This document shows positions 18,415 to 27,963 of a stretch of DNA of 64,000 bases, one piece after another. The first letter of the stretch is position 1; each line of letters opens with the position of its first letter. Source of the stretch: Paraburkholderia sp. BL21I4N1 (GTDB lineage Bacteria; Pseudomonadota; Gammaproteobacteria; Burkholderiales; Burkholderiaceae); the NCBI RefSeq assembly GCF_002973525.1, contig NZ_PVEN01000001.1:868001-932000 (forward strand), written 5' to 3'. Made by a program: the position numbers and the translations under genes. A model generated the notes under the pieces. That model ran no database searches and had not been told where the DNA came from. It was given only the letters and a program-made list of their open reading frames with translations.

Positions 18415-19755
18415 ATGAAAAAAATGGCGGCACACACAGCACGGCAGAGAGGATCGGTCAGCGTCATCGTGGCGGTGTCGCTGATCGCACTGATCGGCAT
18501 TCTCGGGCTCGCGGTGGATTCCGGGCTGGGCTACATGATCAAGGCACGCCTCGACGCGGCCACCGACGGCGCCGTGATCGCCGCTGGCGAAGCGGTGACG
18601 CGCGGCAACAACCAGACCCAGCAGACCGCCAATGCGCAGCAGGCGGCCTCGGCATTTTTCGCGGCGAACTATCCGGTGGGCTTTCTCGGTTCGACGGTGA
18701 CGGCGGGTACGCCGTCGATCGTGTTCAACGCCGGTACCGTGACGATCGGCATGACCGCCCAGGCGAGCGTGCCGGTTACCTTCATGCATACACTGGGCTT
18801 CAAACTCCTGAACGTGAGTTCCTCGTCGCAGGCAATCCGCAAAACGCTGGATATGGCGTTCGTGATCGACACGACCGGTTCGCTGAACGTGTCCGGCGTG
18901 CCGGCCGCGGTGCGCGCGAACGCGATTGCGTTCCTGAATAATTTCGACGTGACCAACGACCGTGTGGCACTGATGCACTTCGCGTATGGCACGGTGGTCG
19001 ACGTGCCGTTCAACGGCAACACGCGCGGTTTCAACCGCACGTTAATGACGACCGACATCAACAGCTATACCTTCGGCGGCAGCACCAATTCGGCCGAAGC
19101 GGTCTGGAACGCGCGCAACCAGTTGAATACGGTGATTACGCAACCCTCCAGTCTGCGGGTGATCGTGTTTTTCTCGGATGGCGCGCCGAACAGTTTCGCG
19201 TCGTATTTCACGACCAATCAGAGTAGTTGCAACAACACGCCCGCCACGCTCGCGAGTCCCGACACGGCAGGCACCATGACGGGGCTCTACAACATGAACG
19301 CGTTGAGCCAGGCCCTGAGCTCGCCGTGCTATCAGAGCAACGCGACCCGACTCGTGACGGCCATGCCGAAGTGGTACAACGCGCACAATATCAACGAACA
19401 GATCTTCCCCATCTGGCCCGTCACCACGCCGCGCCCGGTGCCGAACGGCAATATCACTTATGTGAACGTCAACCGGGCGTCGCGCAATCTGCTCGAAGCG
19501 ATGGCGGCGCAGGCGCGGATCGAAGGCACTTATGTGTTCACGCTGGGTTATGGGCCGGAACTGGTTCAGCAGGAAGGCCCGGACAACGAACTGGGCTCGG
19601 ACGTGCTCAAGTGCATGGCCAACACGCCGGATTCGCTGGCTCGTTGCTATAACCCGGCCCAGCCGGTCGGCGTGTATTGTTACGCCGCGACCCCCAACGA
19701 TCTGATGCCGTGCTTTACGCAACTGGCTTCGCAAATCCTTCGTATTTCCAAGTGA
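18415..19755 (+). CDS. tadG: TadG-like protein with von Willebrand A domain
   Basis: A 446-aa protein. Residues 11-50 form the TadG N-terminal helix with RGSVSVIVAVSLIALIGILGLAVDSG, including the Asp of the 'DxG' end. A VWA domain begins at about residue 146 (MAFVIDTTGSLNVS); the metal-site motif reads D152-T-T-G-S156, a variant of DxSxS. FFSDGAPNSF is a second metal-loop. VWA-bearing TadG proteins are thought to anchor the pilus or bind surfaces. The start ATG at 18415 follows CGGGGGTAGCG. Confidence 0.85.
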   Translation: MKKMAAHTARQRGSVSVIVAVSLIALIGILGLAVDSGLGYMIKARLDAATDGAVIAAGEAVTRGNNQTQQTANAQQAASAFFAANYPVGFLGSTVTAGTPSIVFNAGTVTIGMTAQASVPVTFMHTLGFKLLNVSSSSQAIRKTLDMAFVIDTTGSLNVSGVPAAVRANAIAFLNNFDVTNDRVALMHFAYGTVVDVPFNGNTRGFNRTLMTTDINSYTFGGSTNSAEAVWNARNQLNTVITQPSSLRVIVFFSDGAPNSFASYFTTNQSSCNNTPATLASPDTAGTMTGLYNMNALSQALSSPCYQSNATRLVTAMPKWYNAHNINEQIFPIWPVTTPRPVPNGNITYVNVNRASRNLLEAMAAQARIEGTYVFTLGYGPELVQQEGPDNELGSDVLKCMANTPDSLARCYNPAQPVGVYCYAATPNDLMPCFTQLASQILRISK

Positions 19756-19762
19756 GCGCGCT

Positions 19763-20533
19763 ATGACATCGCCGACACCGTTGCGAGATCTGCCTTCCGA
19801 GGTTCGTTCCAGACATGAGCGAGCAGTGGAAGAGAAGGCGTCCGAGACCGCCGAGCTGGCCGCTTGTGCTTGCGCTTCCGCCTCCGCTCCTACCTCTGCT
19901 GAAGAGGCAAGCTCGCCCAGCCTGCGTCACGCGCTGGTCGAAATCGCCGCGCGGGTCGGCGCCGCGTCGATGCTGAGCCTGTTCGGCTATGCGGCGATCC
20001 GGCAGTGGCTCGCAGCGCCGCAGCGGATCACGTTGCTGCTGCTGGTCGTGTCGGCCTTCGTGACGGTCGGTCTGTCGCTCTTCTCGCGGGTCCCGATACA
20101 GCGCGACTGGCGACCGCTCGCGTTTATCTGCGCGATGGGCGGCACCTACTACTTTCTCGCGGTGCGTCTGAGCCCCGGTTCGCATCTCGTGCCGGAAAAC
20201 GTCGGCGCGGCGCTGCAATTGCTGGGGATTTTCTGGCAACTGTTCGCCAAAGCGTCGCTGCGCCGTTCGTTCGGCATCTTGCCGGCCAATCGCGGCGTCG
20301 TCTCGCGCGGCGCGTATCGGTTCGTGCGCCATCCCATGTATCTCGGCTACTTCATGACCGACATGGGTTTTCTGCTGGTGAACTTTGGGCTGCAGAACCT
20401 GCTGGTCTACAGCTGCCAGTTCGCGTTGCAGGTGGTGCGGATTGTTCGCGAAGAGCAACTGCTGTCCGCCGACGACGGTTACCGAAGCTACAAAACGCGG
20501 GTGCGTTTCCGCGTGATTCCTGGCGTGTTCTAG
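19763..20533 (+). CDS. Isoprenylcysteine carboxyl methyltransferase-like membrane enzyme
   Basis: A 256-aa protein beginning 7 bp after tadG, so in the same transcript. After about 50 polar residues come four or five hydrophobic segments and the ICMT/PEMT signature VSRGAYRFVRHPMYLGYFMTDMG, then VRIVREEQLLSADDGYRSYKTRVRFRVIPGVF, where EE-x-L and Y-x-x-Y are typical. The family transfers methyl groups from S-adenosylmethionine to lipid or prenyl substrates in the membrane. A link to pilus function is not known. Its stop codon overlaps the convergent MFS gene stop. Confidence 0.75.
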   Translation: MTSPTPLRDLPSEVRSRHERAVEEKASETAELAACACASASAPTSAEEASSPSLRHALVEIAARVGAASMLSLFGYAAIRQWLAAPQRITLLLLVVSAFVTVGLSLFSRVPIQRDWRPLAFICAMGGTYYFLAVRLSPGSHLVPENVGAALQLLGIFWQLFAKASLRRSFGILPANRGVVSRGAYRFVRHPMYLGYFMTDMGFLLVNFGLQNLLVYSCQFALQVVRIVREEQLLSADDGYRSYKTRVRFRVIPGVF

Positions 20534-21684
20534 GCGAGCCGTGTGCTGCGCACGGCCTTGCCGCCCAGCAGGCAGACGGTCAACGTGGCCATCACCAGCA
20601 CGCACAGCGCGACGCGCAAACCGAGCAGGCCCGCGCCAAGGCCGATCAACGGCGGCCCCACGAGGAAGCCCGCATAGCCCGCGGTGGCCGCCATCGAGAC
20701 GCCGATCGCCGGCGTGACGGTCGAGCGGCCCGCCGCGCTGAAGATCACCGGCACGATATTCGCGAGGCCGATGCCGACCATCGCGAAACCGACGCAGGCG
20801 GTGAGCACGGTCGGCCAGCTCAGCACCAGCGCGAGTCCGGCCACGGCGATCAAGCCACCCAGCGCGACCACCTTGCTCGAACCGAACCGGCGCACCGAGA
20901 CGTCGCCGACAATCCGGCAGGCCGCCATTGAAAACGCAAACGCGGAATACCCAATCGCGGCGACGCTGGCCTGCTGGTTCAGTGTGGACCGCAAATACAC
21001 CGCGCTCCAATCGGCCACCGCGCCTTCCACCAGCATGCAGAGGAATGCCAGCAATGCCAGCTTCATCACGGCGCCGTTCGGCCACATGAAGCCGCTGGCC
21101 GGCGCGGCCGCTCTCGGGCCCACATCGCGCAACGCAACGAGCGCGGCGCCGGCGAGCAGCACGGCGATCACGGCACCCGGGATCAGCAGTCCGCCGCTCA
21201 CGCCCACGCCGCTCTTTTGCAGCATGGCGCCGGTCGCCGCGCCGAGCAGACCGCCCGCGCTCCAAGCCGCATGAAACGACGACATGATCGGCGCGTGCCA
21301 TTGGCTTTCGATGCTGCTGGCGTGCCCGTTCATCGACACGTCGAGCGCGCCGTTCGCCGCGCCGAGCGCCAGTAGCACGATGCAGAGTACCGCCATGTTG
21401 GGCGCGAAGGCGGGCAGCGGCAGCGCGACGACGAAGGCGGCGCCGAGCAGCGCGGTTGCGCGGCCGCTGCCGAAGCGCGGCGCCAATTGCCCCGCGAGCG
21501 GCATGGCGATAATGGCGCCCAGCGCGAACGCGAACAGCGAAATGCCGAGCGCGGTGTCGCTGAGCGCCAGGCTTTCCTTGATACGAGGCACTTCGACGGC
21601 CCATGCGCCGATCCCGAAACCGTTGGCGAGAAACACCCCGAGGGTGGCCGCGCGTTCCTTGATAAGTGGCGGGGAGGCGCTCAT
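20530..21684 (-). CDS. MFS transporter
   Basis: A 384-aa major-facilitator protein with about 12 hydrophobic segments. The start is the ATG at 21684, which overlaps the stop of the upstream deoR-like gene (ATGA); a longer open frame to 21945 gives an Arg-rich shadow sequence. LAPRFGSGRATALLG between helices 2 and 3 is the MFS loop signature. The N-terminal GVFLANGFGIGAWAVEVPRIKESLALSDTALG resembles the FsrA/YfkF-like and sugar-exporter groups. Substrate unknown; co-transcription with a DeoR regulator suggests a sugar or sugar derivative. Confidence 0.85.
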   Translation of the reverse strand: MSASPPLIKERAATLGVFLANGFGIGAWAVEVPRIKESLALSDTALGISLFAFALGAIIAMPLAGQLAPRFGSGRATALLGAAFVVALPLPAFAPNMAVLCIVLLALGAANGALDVSMNGHASSIESQWHAPIMSSFHAAWSAGGLLGAATGAMLQKSGVGVSGGLLIPGAVIAVLLAGAALVALRDVGPRAAAPASGFMWPNGAVMKLALLAFLCMLVEGAVADWSAVYLRSTLNQQASVAAIGYSAFAFSMAACRIVGDVSVRRFGSSKVVALGGLIAVAGLALVLSWPTVLTACVGFAMVGIGLANIVPVIFSAAGRSTVTPAIGVSMAATAGYAGFLVGPPLIGLGAGLLGLRVALCVLVMATLTVCLLGGKAVRSTRLA

Positions 21685-22475
21685 GAGCGGGTCACCTCGA
21701 CGTTGTCGCAGACCGCTTCGAGCTTCGCGAGGCGCACGGCCGGTACGTCGGACTCGACGAACAGATGGTCCACAGCGGTTGCGGGCGCAACGGAAAACGG
21801 CGCGGCGGTCATCAGCTTTTCCGAGGTCAGTGCGATCGCGATCTGACCGCTCGCTTTTATCATCGCCCGTTTGAGTTCGGCGTCTTCGGCGTCGAATGCG
21901 GCGACCCCTTCGTCGGGATCGAACGCGCAGGCGCCGAGAAAGCACAGGTCAGCGCGGATCTGCTGAACCTGCAGTAGCGCGGTCGCGCCGACCGAGCCGG
22001 CCGCGCCTGTCGCGATACGGCCGCCGATCAGGATCACGGTGAAGCCAGGCCGGTTCAGCAGGCGCGCGCAGGCTTCCGGCGAATTGGTGACGACGGTCAG
22101 GTCGGCGTGCTCAGGCAGCGCCGCCGCAATCGCGACATTGGTCGAGCCGGCGTCCAGCAGAACGATCTGCTTCGGCCGCACGATCGACACGGCCGCGGCG
22201 GCCAGACGCGCCTTGCGGTCCACGGCTTCGCCCATGCGTACGGCGGCGGGCTTGTCGGCGGGCGAGGCGAGCAGGGCGCCGCCGTAGACGCGCTTGCACA
22301 GCCCCTGATCGGCCAGATCGCGCAAATGACGGCGCACGGTGTGCTCCGAGGTCTGGAGTTCGGCCGCGAGCGCCGACGCCAGCACGCGCCCTTCGGCGCG
22401 CAGCCGCGCGAGAATCAACTGTTCACGCTGCTCGGGCAGCAGTCCATCGATAGCTTCCTGGCGGGTTCGCTGCAT
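21681..22475 (-). CDS. DeoR/GlpR-family transcriptional regulator
   Basis: A 264-aa repressor-type protein. The N-terminal winged HTH (REQLILARLRAEGRVLASALAAELQTSEHTVRRHLRDLADQGLCKRVYGGAL) matches the DeoR family signature. The C-terminal DeoRC sensor domain includes VLLDAGSTNVAIAAALP and VTNSPEACARLL, and binds phosphosugars in characterised members. It heads a two-gene operon with the MFS transporter (4-bp overlap) and probably controls it. Confidence 0.9.
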   Translation of the reverse strand: MQRTRQEAIDGLLPEQREQLILARLRAEGRVLASALAAELQTSEHTVRRHLRDLADQGLCKRVYGGALLASPADKPAAVRMGEAVDRKARLAAAAVSIVRPKQIVLLDAGSTNVAIAAALPEHADLTVVTNSPEACARLLNRPGFTVILIGGRIATGAAGSVGATALLQVQQIRADLCFLGACAFDPDEGVAAFDAEDAELKRAMIKASGQIAIALTSEKLMTAAPFSVAPATAVDHLFVESDVPAVRLAKLEAVCDNVEVTRS

Positions 22476-22547
22476 GGTCTCGGTCTCAGTTATCGGGTAA
22501 ATCGAGCATAACCGAGCAAAATGTAGCGTAAACGGGCGAAAAACACA

Positions 22548-22568
22548 AACGCCCCATAAAGGGGCGTT
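22548..22568 (-). terminator. Rho-independent terminator of the nickel/cobalt permease gene
   Basis: Read on the minus strand, AACGCCCC-TTTAT-GGGGCGTT forms an 8-bp stem, followed by TGTGTTTTTCG. It starts 37 bp after the permease stop. On the plus strand no T-run follows. Confidence 0.75.
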
Positions 22569-22604
22569 GGTGGGTTTGTTGTGGGGTGAGCGGCGCGTTA
22601 TCCG

Positions 22605-23684
22605 TTACCGGCTGATCTCCATATCGTCGAATTTCTTCGCGCGATAGATCAGCGCGGACACCAGCCAGCTCAACGCGAAAATGCCGATGATCACGTAGCC
22701 GAGCGTGCCGAAGTTGTCGTTCAGCGCGCCGATCGCGTCCCACAGCGGACCTTGCAGTTTCAGCTGGTCGGAGATCAATCCCAGCGCTTCGATACTGCCG
22801 ATCACGATCGCCACGACCACCGACACCAGCGTGATGGTCATGTTGTAGTAGATCTTGCGGATCGGTTTCAGATACGCCCAGCCATAGGCGCCGAGCATCA
22901 GGTGGCCGTCGAGCGTATCGATCAGCGACATGCCGGCGCTGAACAGCACCGGAAACACCATAATCGCCCATGGCGACAAGCCCTGCGACGCCTGCGCGGC
23001 GGCAATGCCGAGCAGCGCGATTTCGGTTGCGGTGTCGAACCCCAGGCCGAACAGAAAGCCGAGCGGGTACATATGCCAGCTACGGCTAATCATCCGGAAC
23101 AGCGGCTTGAAGAGGCGCGAGAAGAAGCCGCGGTTGGCGAGCAGCATGTCGAAGTCGTCGTCGACGTAGCGGCCGCCTTGCTTCACGTTGCGCCACGCCT
23201 GATAGATCGACTTGAGGATGATGAGATTCATCAGCGCGATCGCGAACAGGAACAGCGAGGAGACGAGCGTGCCGACCACGCCGCCGATTTCCTTGTAGTG
23301 GTCGAAGCGCCCTTGCATCGCGGAAGTAGTCGCGGCCACGGCGAGGGAAGCCAGCACCACGACCGTCGAGTGACCGAGCGAGAAGAAGAAGCCGACCGTG
23401 ACCGGACGCTTCTTTTCCTGCATCAGTTTGCGTGTGACGTTGTCGATCGCGGCGATGTGGTCCGCGTCCACCGCGTGACGCAAGCCGAAGCCGTACGCGA
23501 GCAGCGCGGTGCCGAGCAACACAGGGTGATGGCGAAACGCGATGAGTGCCCAGAGCCATGCGATTACGTTGGTGGCGATCAGCACGCCGTAGATACCGAG
23601 CAGGCGGCTGCGAACGTGATGGTTCGAGTCGCTGAAGATCTGTTTAATTTGCGAAATCATCGGGTGTAGACCTTGAGGTGCCAT
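22605..23684 (-). CDS. NiCoT-family nickel/cobalt permease
   Basis: A 359-aa membrane permease. The signature RHAVDADHIAAIDNVTR (residues 69-85) carries the HX4DH metal site of the HoxN/NixA family; FFSLGHSTVVV, GFLFGLGFDTATE and ALLG further match. About eight hydrophobic helices are visible. It imports Ni2+ or Co2+ at high affinity. The ATG at 23684 or the in-frame ATG at 23660 (MISQIKQ) could start it; the second is closer to usual N-termini. No riboswitch or NikR-type dyad was seen in the 110 bp upstream. Confidence 0.92.
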   Translation of the reverse strand: MAPQGLHPMISQIKQIFSDSNHHVRSRLLGIYGVLIATNVIAWLWALIAFRHHPVLLGTALLAYGFGLRHAVDADHIAAIDNVTRKLMQEKKRPVTVGFFFSLGHSTVVVLASLAVAATTSAMQGRFDHYKEIGGVVGTLVSSLFLFAIALMNLIILKSIYQAWRNVKQGGRYVDDDFDMLLANRGFFSRLFKPLFRMISRSWHMYPLGFLFGLGFDTATEIALLGIAAAQASQGLSPWAIMVFPVLFSAGMSLIDTLDGHLMLGAYGWAYLKPIRKIYYNMTITLVSVVVAIVIGSIEALGLISDQLKLQGPLWDAIGALNDNFGTLGYVIIGIFALSWLVSALIYRAKKFDDMEISR

Positions 23685-23794
23685 GCTCTACAGGCTTATA
23701 CACGGCGGCGTTGGCGTTGTCGAACTGATCAAAAGTCTTGCGCGCGGTCAGGCTGGAAGAGCCTTTACGATCCGGGCGTTGGCGTGGCTCCGGC

Positions 23795-24568
23795 CTACGG
23801 CCGCGCGTCGTGCACGAGGCCGGTAATGGCGGAGGTGGCGATCCATTCGCGCCATTGCGACGTGAAATTGAATTCGGCGTCGATCCCGAAGGCGGCGTCG
23901 AGTGCTTCATCGAGTGTTGCTCCGCGTTGCAACGCGCCGAACGCTGCGTGTGCTGCGGCGGATTGAACGAGTACGTTGGGGTGCCAACGGGGACGCACGA
24001 CCAGCGCGTAACTCGGCGAATCGATCCGCGTTGGAAACGAGCCGCCCGGCTGATGAGCTTTCCAGATATCGGCGATGGCGTGGCGCGAAGCAATCAGCGC
24101 GCAAGCGGGGTGGATGGCGAGTCGTGCGTCGAGCAGATCGTCGGGACGAATTGCGGCCCATTCCGCTTGCGTGAGTGTTGTCGCGTCGGCCGCGTAGTGG
24201 GCCACGTGCAGCGACCATTCGAGTCGCGTGAGGTCGGCAAAATAGCGGTACTGCGGATCGGTTTCGTAACGCTCGATAAACTCCGGCAGCGCCGCGCCGA
24301 ACCGATTCAGATCGCCGCTTCGCGAGGGATGGTCGTGTGCGTAGGCCTTCGACAGTGCGTTGAAGTACGTCTCCCCGACCAGCGCCAGCAAGACGGGATA
24401 CGCGCTTGCGAGCGCATCGCGCCGATGCGAGCGAACGTTGTTTCGATAGAGATCGATCCGCGCCTTTTGAAGCGCGGCATCGGTGCGCAGTTGCGCAAGA
24501 ACCGGCCGCTGTGCCGTTTCCAGCGACTCGGCAAACAGGCGCTGCAGCGACTCAAGCGAGGCGCGCAT
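23795..24568 (-). CDS. bufC: Bufferin maturation partner, HvfC/BufC (DUF2063) family
   Basis: About 257 aa from the ATG at 24568, which has GGAGA upstream and overlaps the bufB end by 17 bp; the frame stays open farther but inside bufB. The N-terminal half ([73 protein letters not shown] in pieces) is the DUF2063 domain. In known systems it forms a complex with the MNIO enzyme and presents the precursor peptide. Here it completes a bufA-bufB-bufC order on the minus strand. Confidence 0.85.
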   Translation of the reverse strand: MRASLESLQRLFAESLETAQRPVLAQLRTDAALQKARIDLYRNNVRSHRRDALASAYPVLLALVGETYFNALSKAYAHDHPSRSGDLNRFGAALPEFIERYETDPQYRYFADLTRLEWSLHVAHYAADATTLTQAEWAAIRPDDLLDARLAIHPACALIASRHAIADIWKAHQPGGSFPTRIDSPSYALVVRPRWHPNVLVQSAAAHAAFGALQRGATLDEALDAAFGIDAEFNFTSQWREWIATSAITGLVHDARP

Positions 24569-25469
24569 GGTTTGCGTCTCCACAAGAGGCCGACCGTGCG
24601 GTGTGGTTCGCGGTTTGGATTTCACGGGCGCGACTGGCTTCATCCAGCAGAATATTCAGCGCAGGCAGATCGGTGTCCCACTCGATCAACGCCGGTATCG
24701 CGCCGAATCGTCGTACCGCGTATTCGTACAGCGCCCACACCGGGTCCGCGACGCGAGCGCCATGATCGTCGATTACGGCCACGTCCGTCACGCTGTGACC
24801 CGCTAGATGAATTTCACCGACCACGCCGGGCGGCAGCGCGTTCATTGCCGCCATGGCGTCCTCGCCGTGATTGCACTGATTGACATACAGATTGTTCACA
24901 TCGAGCAGTACGCCGCAACCCGTACGCTTCGCGAGCTCGGCGAGAAAGGCGGTCTCGCCGTACTGGTCGTCGCGGAATCGTACGTAGGTGGAGACGTTTT
25001 CGAGCAGAACCGGACTGCCCAACCCATCCTGCAACTCGCCGACGCGCGCGCACAGCAGCGTGAGCGCCGCGTCGGTTAGCGGCATAGGCAGCAGATCGTT
25101 CAAATGACCGGCCGCCGTCGCGCCCCAGCACAAATGCTCGGAAACGAGCGCGGGCTCGATCCGCTCGACGAGGCGTTTCAGCTTCGCGACGTGCGTCGGG
25201 TCGAGCGGTTTCGCCGAGCCGAGACCGAGGCCGACGCCATGCAGACTGACCGGCAGATCACGGCGCACGGCGTGTAGCACATGCAGATCGAAGCCGCCGT
25301 CGCCGAAGTAGTTTTCGCTGTGGACTTCGACCCAATCGACCGGCGGCGTGGTGTCAAGAAAATCGCGGTAGTGCGCGTGACGCAAACCGATCCCGACGCC
25401 GCGCGGCGGCGCGTGCGCCGAAGCGGTGGCGTTCGTTGACGGCAGCGGAGTGGACGACACGGGCGGCAC
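24552..25469 (-). CDS. bufB: MNIO-family enzyme of bufferin biosynthesis (DUF692)
   Basis: A 305-aa protein of the multinuclear iron oxidase family (DUF692, TIM-barrel). Signatures visible: [76 protein letters not shown] and [13 protein letters not shown]; His, Asp, Asn and Glu in these motifs bind the irons. BufB-type enzymes convert Cys of the BufA precursor into thiooxazole-type groups, producing a copper-binding peptide. GTG at 25469, 9 bp after the bufA stop, is the likely start, though the first 20 residues look poorly conserved. Confidence 0.88.
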   Translation of the reverse strand: MPPVSSTPLPSTNATASAHAPPRGVGIGLRHAHYRDFLDTTPPVDWVEVHSENYFGDGGFDLHVLHAVRRDLPVSLHGVGLGLGSAKPLDPTHVAKLKRLVERIEPALVSEHLCWGATAAGHLNDLLPMPLTDAALTLLCARVGELQDGLGSPVLLENVSTYVRFRDDQYGETAFLAELAKRTGCGVLLDVNNLYVNQCNHGEDAMAAMNALPPGVVGEIHLAGHSVTDVAVIDDHGARVADPVWALYEYAVRRFGAIPALIEWDTDLPALNILLDEASRAREIQTANHTARSASCGDANHARLA

Positions 25470-25478
25470 AGCGGGTGA

Positions 25479-25739
25479 TTAAGTCTGTCCGTCGATCTTG
25501 CCGCCCATCTTCTTGCAGGTGCCTTTCGGCACGGTCTTGAAGTCGCCTTGATCGTTGTCGACCTTCGCCTCGCCGGCGCAGCCATGCACGCCGGTTTTGC
25601 TCGCGCAATCGTTCTGACCGGCTTTGGCGATGCCGTAACACTGCACTTTTTCGTCGGCGTGCGCTGCGGTGAGGGGCGCTGCCGCGAGGCCGGCGAGCGC
25701 GGCGGCGATCAACGCGGGCCGACCAAGTTTCGAGTTCAT
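25479..25739 (-). CDS. bufA1: Bufferin-type precursor peptide (DUF2282)
   Basis: An 86-aa exported precursor. The start ATG at 25739 is preceded by AGGAGAAGC. A signal peptide (residues 1-28, ending AAHAD) is followed by [23 protein letters not shown] and VPKGTC: four Cys at 34, 45, 54 and 75, the pattern of the DUF2282/BufA1 group. In the described bufferins, outer Cys form a disulfide and central Cys are oxidised by BufB/BufC; the peptide then sequesters copper in the periplasm. A longer frame to 25883 lacks a signal peptide and is not used. Confidence 0.88.
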   Translation of the reverse strand: MNSKLGRPALIAAALAGLAAAPLTAAHADEKVQCYGIAKAGQNDCASKTGVHGCAGEAKVDNDQGDFKTVPKGTCKKMGGKIDGQT

Positions 25740-25860
25740 CGTGCTTCTCCTGAGTGAGTGGTGGGGCCGGCCGCATGGCACAGGCAAGCGTGAGTCCGAT
25801 TGCGGCGCCGGGTTTATCTCCAGAAGGATTTTAAGCGCGCGGCGCTGTCTGTCCAGCGTG

Positions 25861-26316
25861 TTACTGGCCCATCGTACCCGCACTCTTCACGGCGCAGGAA
25901 GCCGTGACTTTCTGGCCGTTGCTGAACGAGAAGGTCAGTGGAATCGACGAGCCGACCTTGAGCTCGTGTTTCGGCTCTTCCAGCATCACATGATAGTTGC
26001 CCGGCGCAAACGCGAGCGTGCCGTGGGCGGGCACCGCGACCTGTTCGACCATCTCCATCGACGACGTGCTGCCCTGGCTTTGCGTTCGATGCAGCATCGC
26101 CATGCCGAACGCGTTCGAACTGATGCCGACGAGATTCACCGGCTGGTCGCCGGCGTTATGGGCCTTGAAATAGCCGCCCTTGGGCAGATTGCCCGGCAAC
26201 GCGCGGATCCAGCAATCGGACACGCTCGCGGATGCGGATGCGGGGGCTGCCGCGAATGCCTGAAAAGCGGCGCCGCCCAGCAAAGCGGCGAGGAAAAGTT
26301 GACGTGACGTGGTCAT
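25861..26316 (-). CDS. Periplasmic copper chaperone PCu(A)C
   Basis: A 151-aa protein from the ATG at 26316 ([15 protein letters not shown] signal peptide). The metal motif HX(n)M...HxM is visible: [41 protein letters not shown]. Family members carry Cu(I) to cytochrome oxidase or between periplasmic carriers. Cys at both ends of the mature domain (SDCWIR and TASCAV) could form a disulfide. Its place between the PepSY gene and bufA ties it to copper uptake and storage. Confidence 0.88.
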   Translation of the reverse strand: MTTSRQLFLAALLGGAAFQAFAAAPASASASVSDCWIRALPGNLPKGGYFKAHNAGDQPVNLVGISSNAFGMAMLHRTQSQGSTSSMEMVEQVAVPAHGTLAFAPGNYHVMLEEPKHELKVGSSIPLTFSFSNGQKVTASCAVKSAGTMGQ

Positions 26317-26368
26317 GATGTGCTCCATGGTTCGACAGAATCGACTAAGTGGACGGAAGGTAACGACG

Positions 26369-27895
26369 TTAGACCGGTTGCCGTGCGCCGCGACCGAAAA
26401 TCGTCCGGTCGGCGAGCCACACGGCCAGCAGCGTGGCGCCCATCAGCGGGAAAATCATGCCGAGCAGCACGAGGCCGGTTTTCCAGCCGCGCATCGGCGG
26501 CGCGGCGCGTTCACGCGACGGCGCGCCGAGCGAACGTTGCGGGCGGCGCTTCCACCACATCACGCAACCGGTCACCGCCATCGCCGCGAGGCCGAGCGAA
26601 ATCGCCGCGCAGAGCAATTGATTGGCGAGGCCGAAATAGCGGCCCATATGCAACGACGTGCCATACGACACGGCCTTCGACACGGCGCCGTAGTCGTTGT
26701 AGCGAATGTCTTTCAGCACCGCACCGCTGTATTGATCGATGTACAGCGTGCGTTCGTCTTTCGGATCGCCGGGGAAGTATGAGACCGAGTAAACGCCGGC
26801 CGGCGAGGTGGGGAGCACGATGCTGTAGCCGTCGGTCAAACCGAGCGGGGCGAGTTGCGCGACGACGTGGTCGAGCGATAGCGGCCTCGGTTGCGCTGCG
26901 TGTGGTTCAGTGGAGGTAGGCACTCGAGAATTGCCAACCGCCCACGGCGTGAGCGGCAACGGCAAATCGTCCATCACCATGCCGGGCATCGAATCCATGT
27001 CGGCGGCGTTCGCGCCGTGGCCGGCGTGTTCGTCGTGTTCGTCGTGTGTCGCGCGGGTTTTATCCACCTTCGCTGACGTACCGGACGTTGCGGCCGCATC
27101 GATAGGCGTGCCGGACGGTAGGACGGAACGCAACGGCGCGCCGCCCCACGCACCGGGCGGTGCGCCGAGATTCGCGGCCGTCGCGAGCGCCTTGAACTGC
27201 TTGCCCCATGATCCCGTCCACGGCAACCCGCTGAGCACGAAAGCGAGCGCGCCGAGCGCGAGCCAGATGCCCATCACGGCGTGCAGGTTCTTCCACAATG
27301 GGCGCCCCCTGAGCGCGAAGCGCGGCACCAGCGCGGCCCGCGCGGTGGTCTTCTCACGCGGCCACCAGAGCGCGACGCCGGTGCCTATCATCACGAGCGT
27401 CCAGCATGCGGCGAGTTCCATCAGCAACTCGCCGGGCTTGCCGAGCAGCAACTTGCGATGCAGCATGCGGTCCACCTGCATGAAGCGGTTCTCGACGCTC
27501 AGCGTGCCCAACACGTCACCGTTGTAGGGGTTCAGATAAACGCTTTGTTTTTCCCCATTGGCAAGACGGAACACGAATTCCGTACTGCGATCCGGCGCGC
27601 TCGCAATCGCGGCGGTGACCGCGACGGCATCTTTCGGCATGGCCGCGCGCGCGTTGCTCAATAGCGCGTCTTCGGTCAGCTTCGGCACCACTTGCGGTTT
27701 GACGACCAGCCGATGCGGATACAGCAGCGGCTCGATTTGCGGCTGAAAGCAGTACAACGTGCCGGTGATCGCCAGCACGACCAAAAACGGCATCACGAAG
27801 AGGCCGGCGTAGAAATGCCAGCGCCATAGTGTGCGATAGCCGGGGTTGGCTGTGTCAGTCGCGGCGACGACGCGTTGAGCGGTGGTGGTGGACAT
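26369..27895 (-). CDS. PepSY-domain membrane protein with His/Met-rich loop
   Basis: A 508-aa membrane protein of the PepSY-TM (PiuB-like) family, with hydrophobic segments near residues 28-48, 160-180, 205-224, 420-440 and 475-500, and PepSY modules on the periplasmic side (ALLSNARAAMP and LDHVVAQLAPLGL regions). Residues 283-309 hold THDEHDEHAGHG and MDSMPGMVM, a likely copper-binding segment. Such proteins accompany TonB siderophore or copper receptors and are thought to reduce or pass the metal across the inner membrane. It starts 68 bp after the receptor gene on the same strand. Confidence 0.85.
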   Translation of the reverse strand: MSTTTAQRVVAATDTANPGYRTLWRWHFYAGLFVMPFLVVLAITGTLYCFQPQIEPLLYPHRLVVKPQVVPKLTEDALLSNARAAMPKDAVAVTAAIASAPDRSTEFVFRLANGEKQSVYLNPYNGDVLGTLSVENRFMQVDRMLHRKLLLGKPGELLMELAACWTLVMIGTGVALWWPREKTTARAALVPRFALRGRPLWKNLHAVMGIWLALGALAFVLSGLPWTGSWGKQFKALATAANLGAPPGAWGGAPLRSVLPSGTPIDAAATSGTSAKVDKTRATHDEHDEHAGHGANAADMDSMPGMVMDDLPLPLTPWAVGNSRVPTSTEPHAAQPRPLSLDHVVAQLAPLGLTDGYSIVLPTSPAGVYSVSYFPGDPKDERTLYIDQYSGAVLKDIRYNDYGAVSKAVSYGTSLHMGRYFGLANQLLCAAISLGLAAMAVTGCVMWWKRRPQRSLGAPSRERAAPPMRGWKTGLVLLGMIFPLMGATLLAVWLADRTIFGRGARQPV

Positions 27896-27963
27896 GAAAT
27901 CCTCCTGAAATGGGTGTTAGGCCGAGCGGCTTTCGCCGCACGACGAACGCGTTCTGCGCGCGC

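Noticed and set aside
21685..21945. Longer MFS start at 21945
   Set aside because: The extension is Arg-rich, lies inside the deoR-like gene, and the ATGA overlap at 21684 is a standard coupled start.
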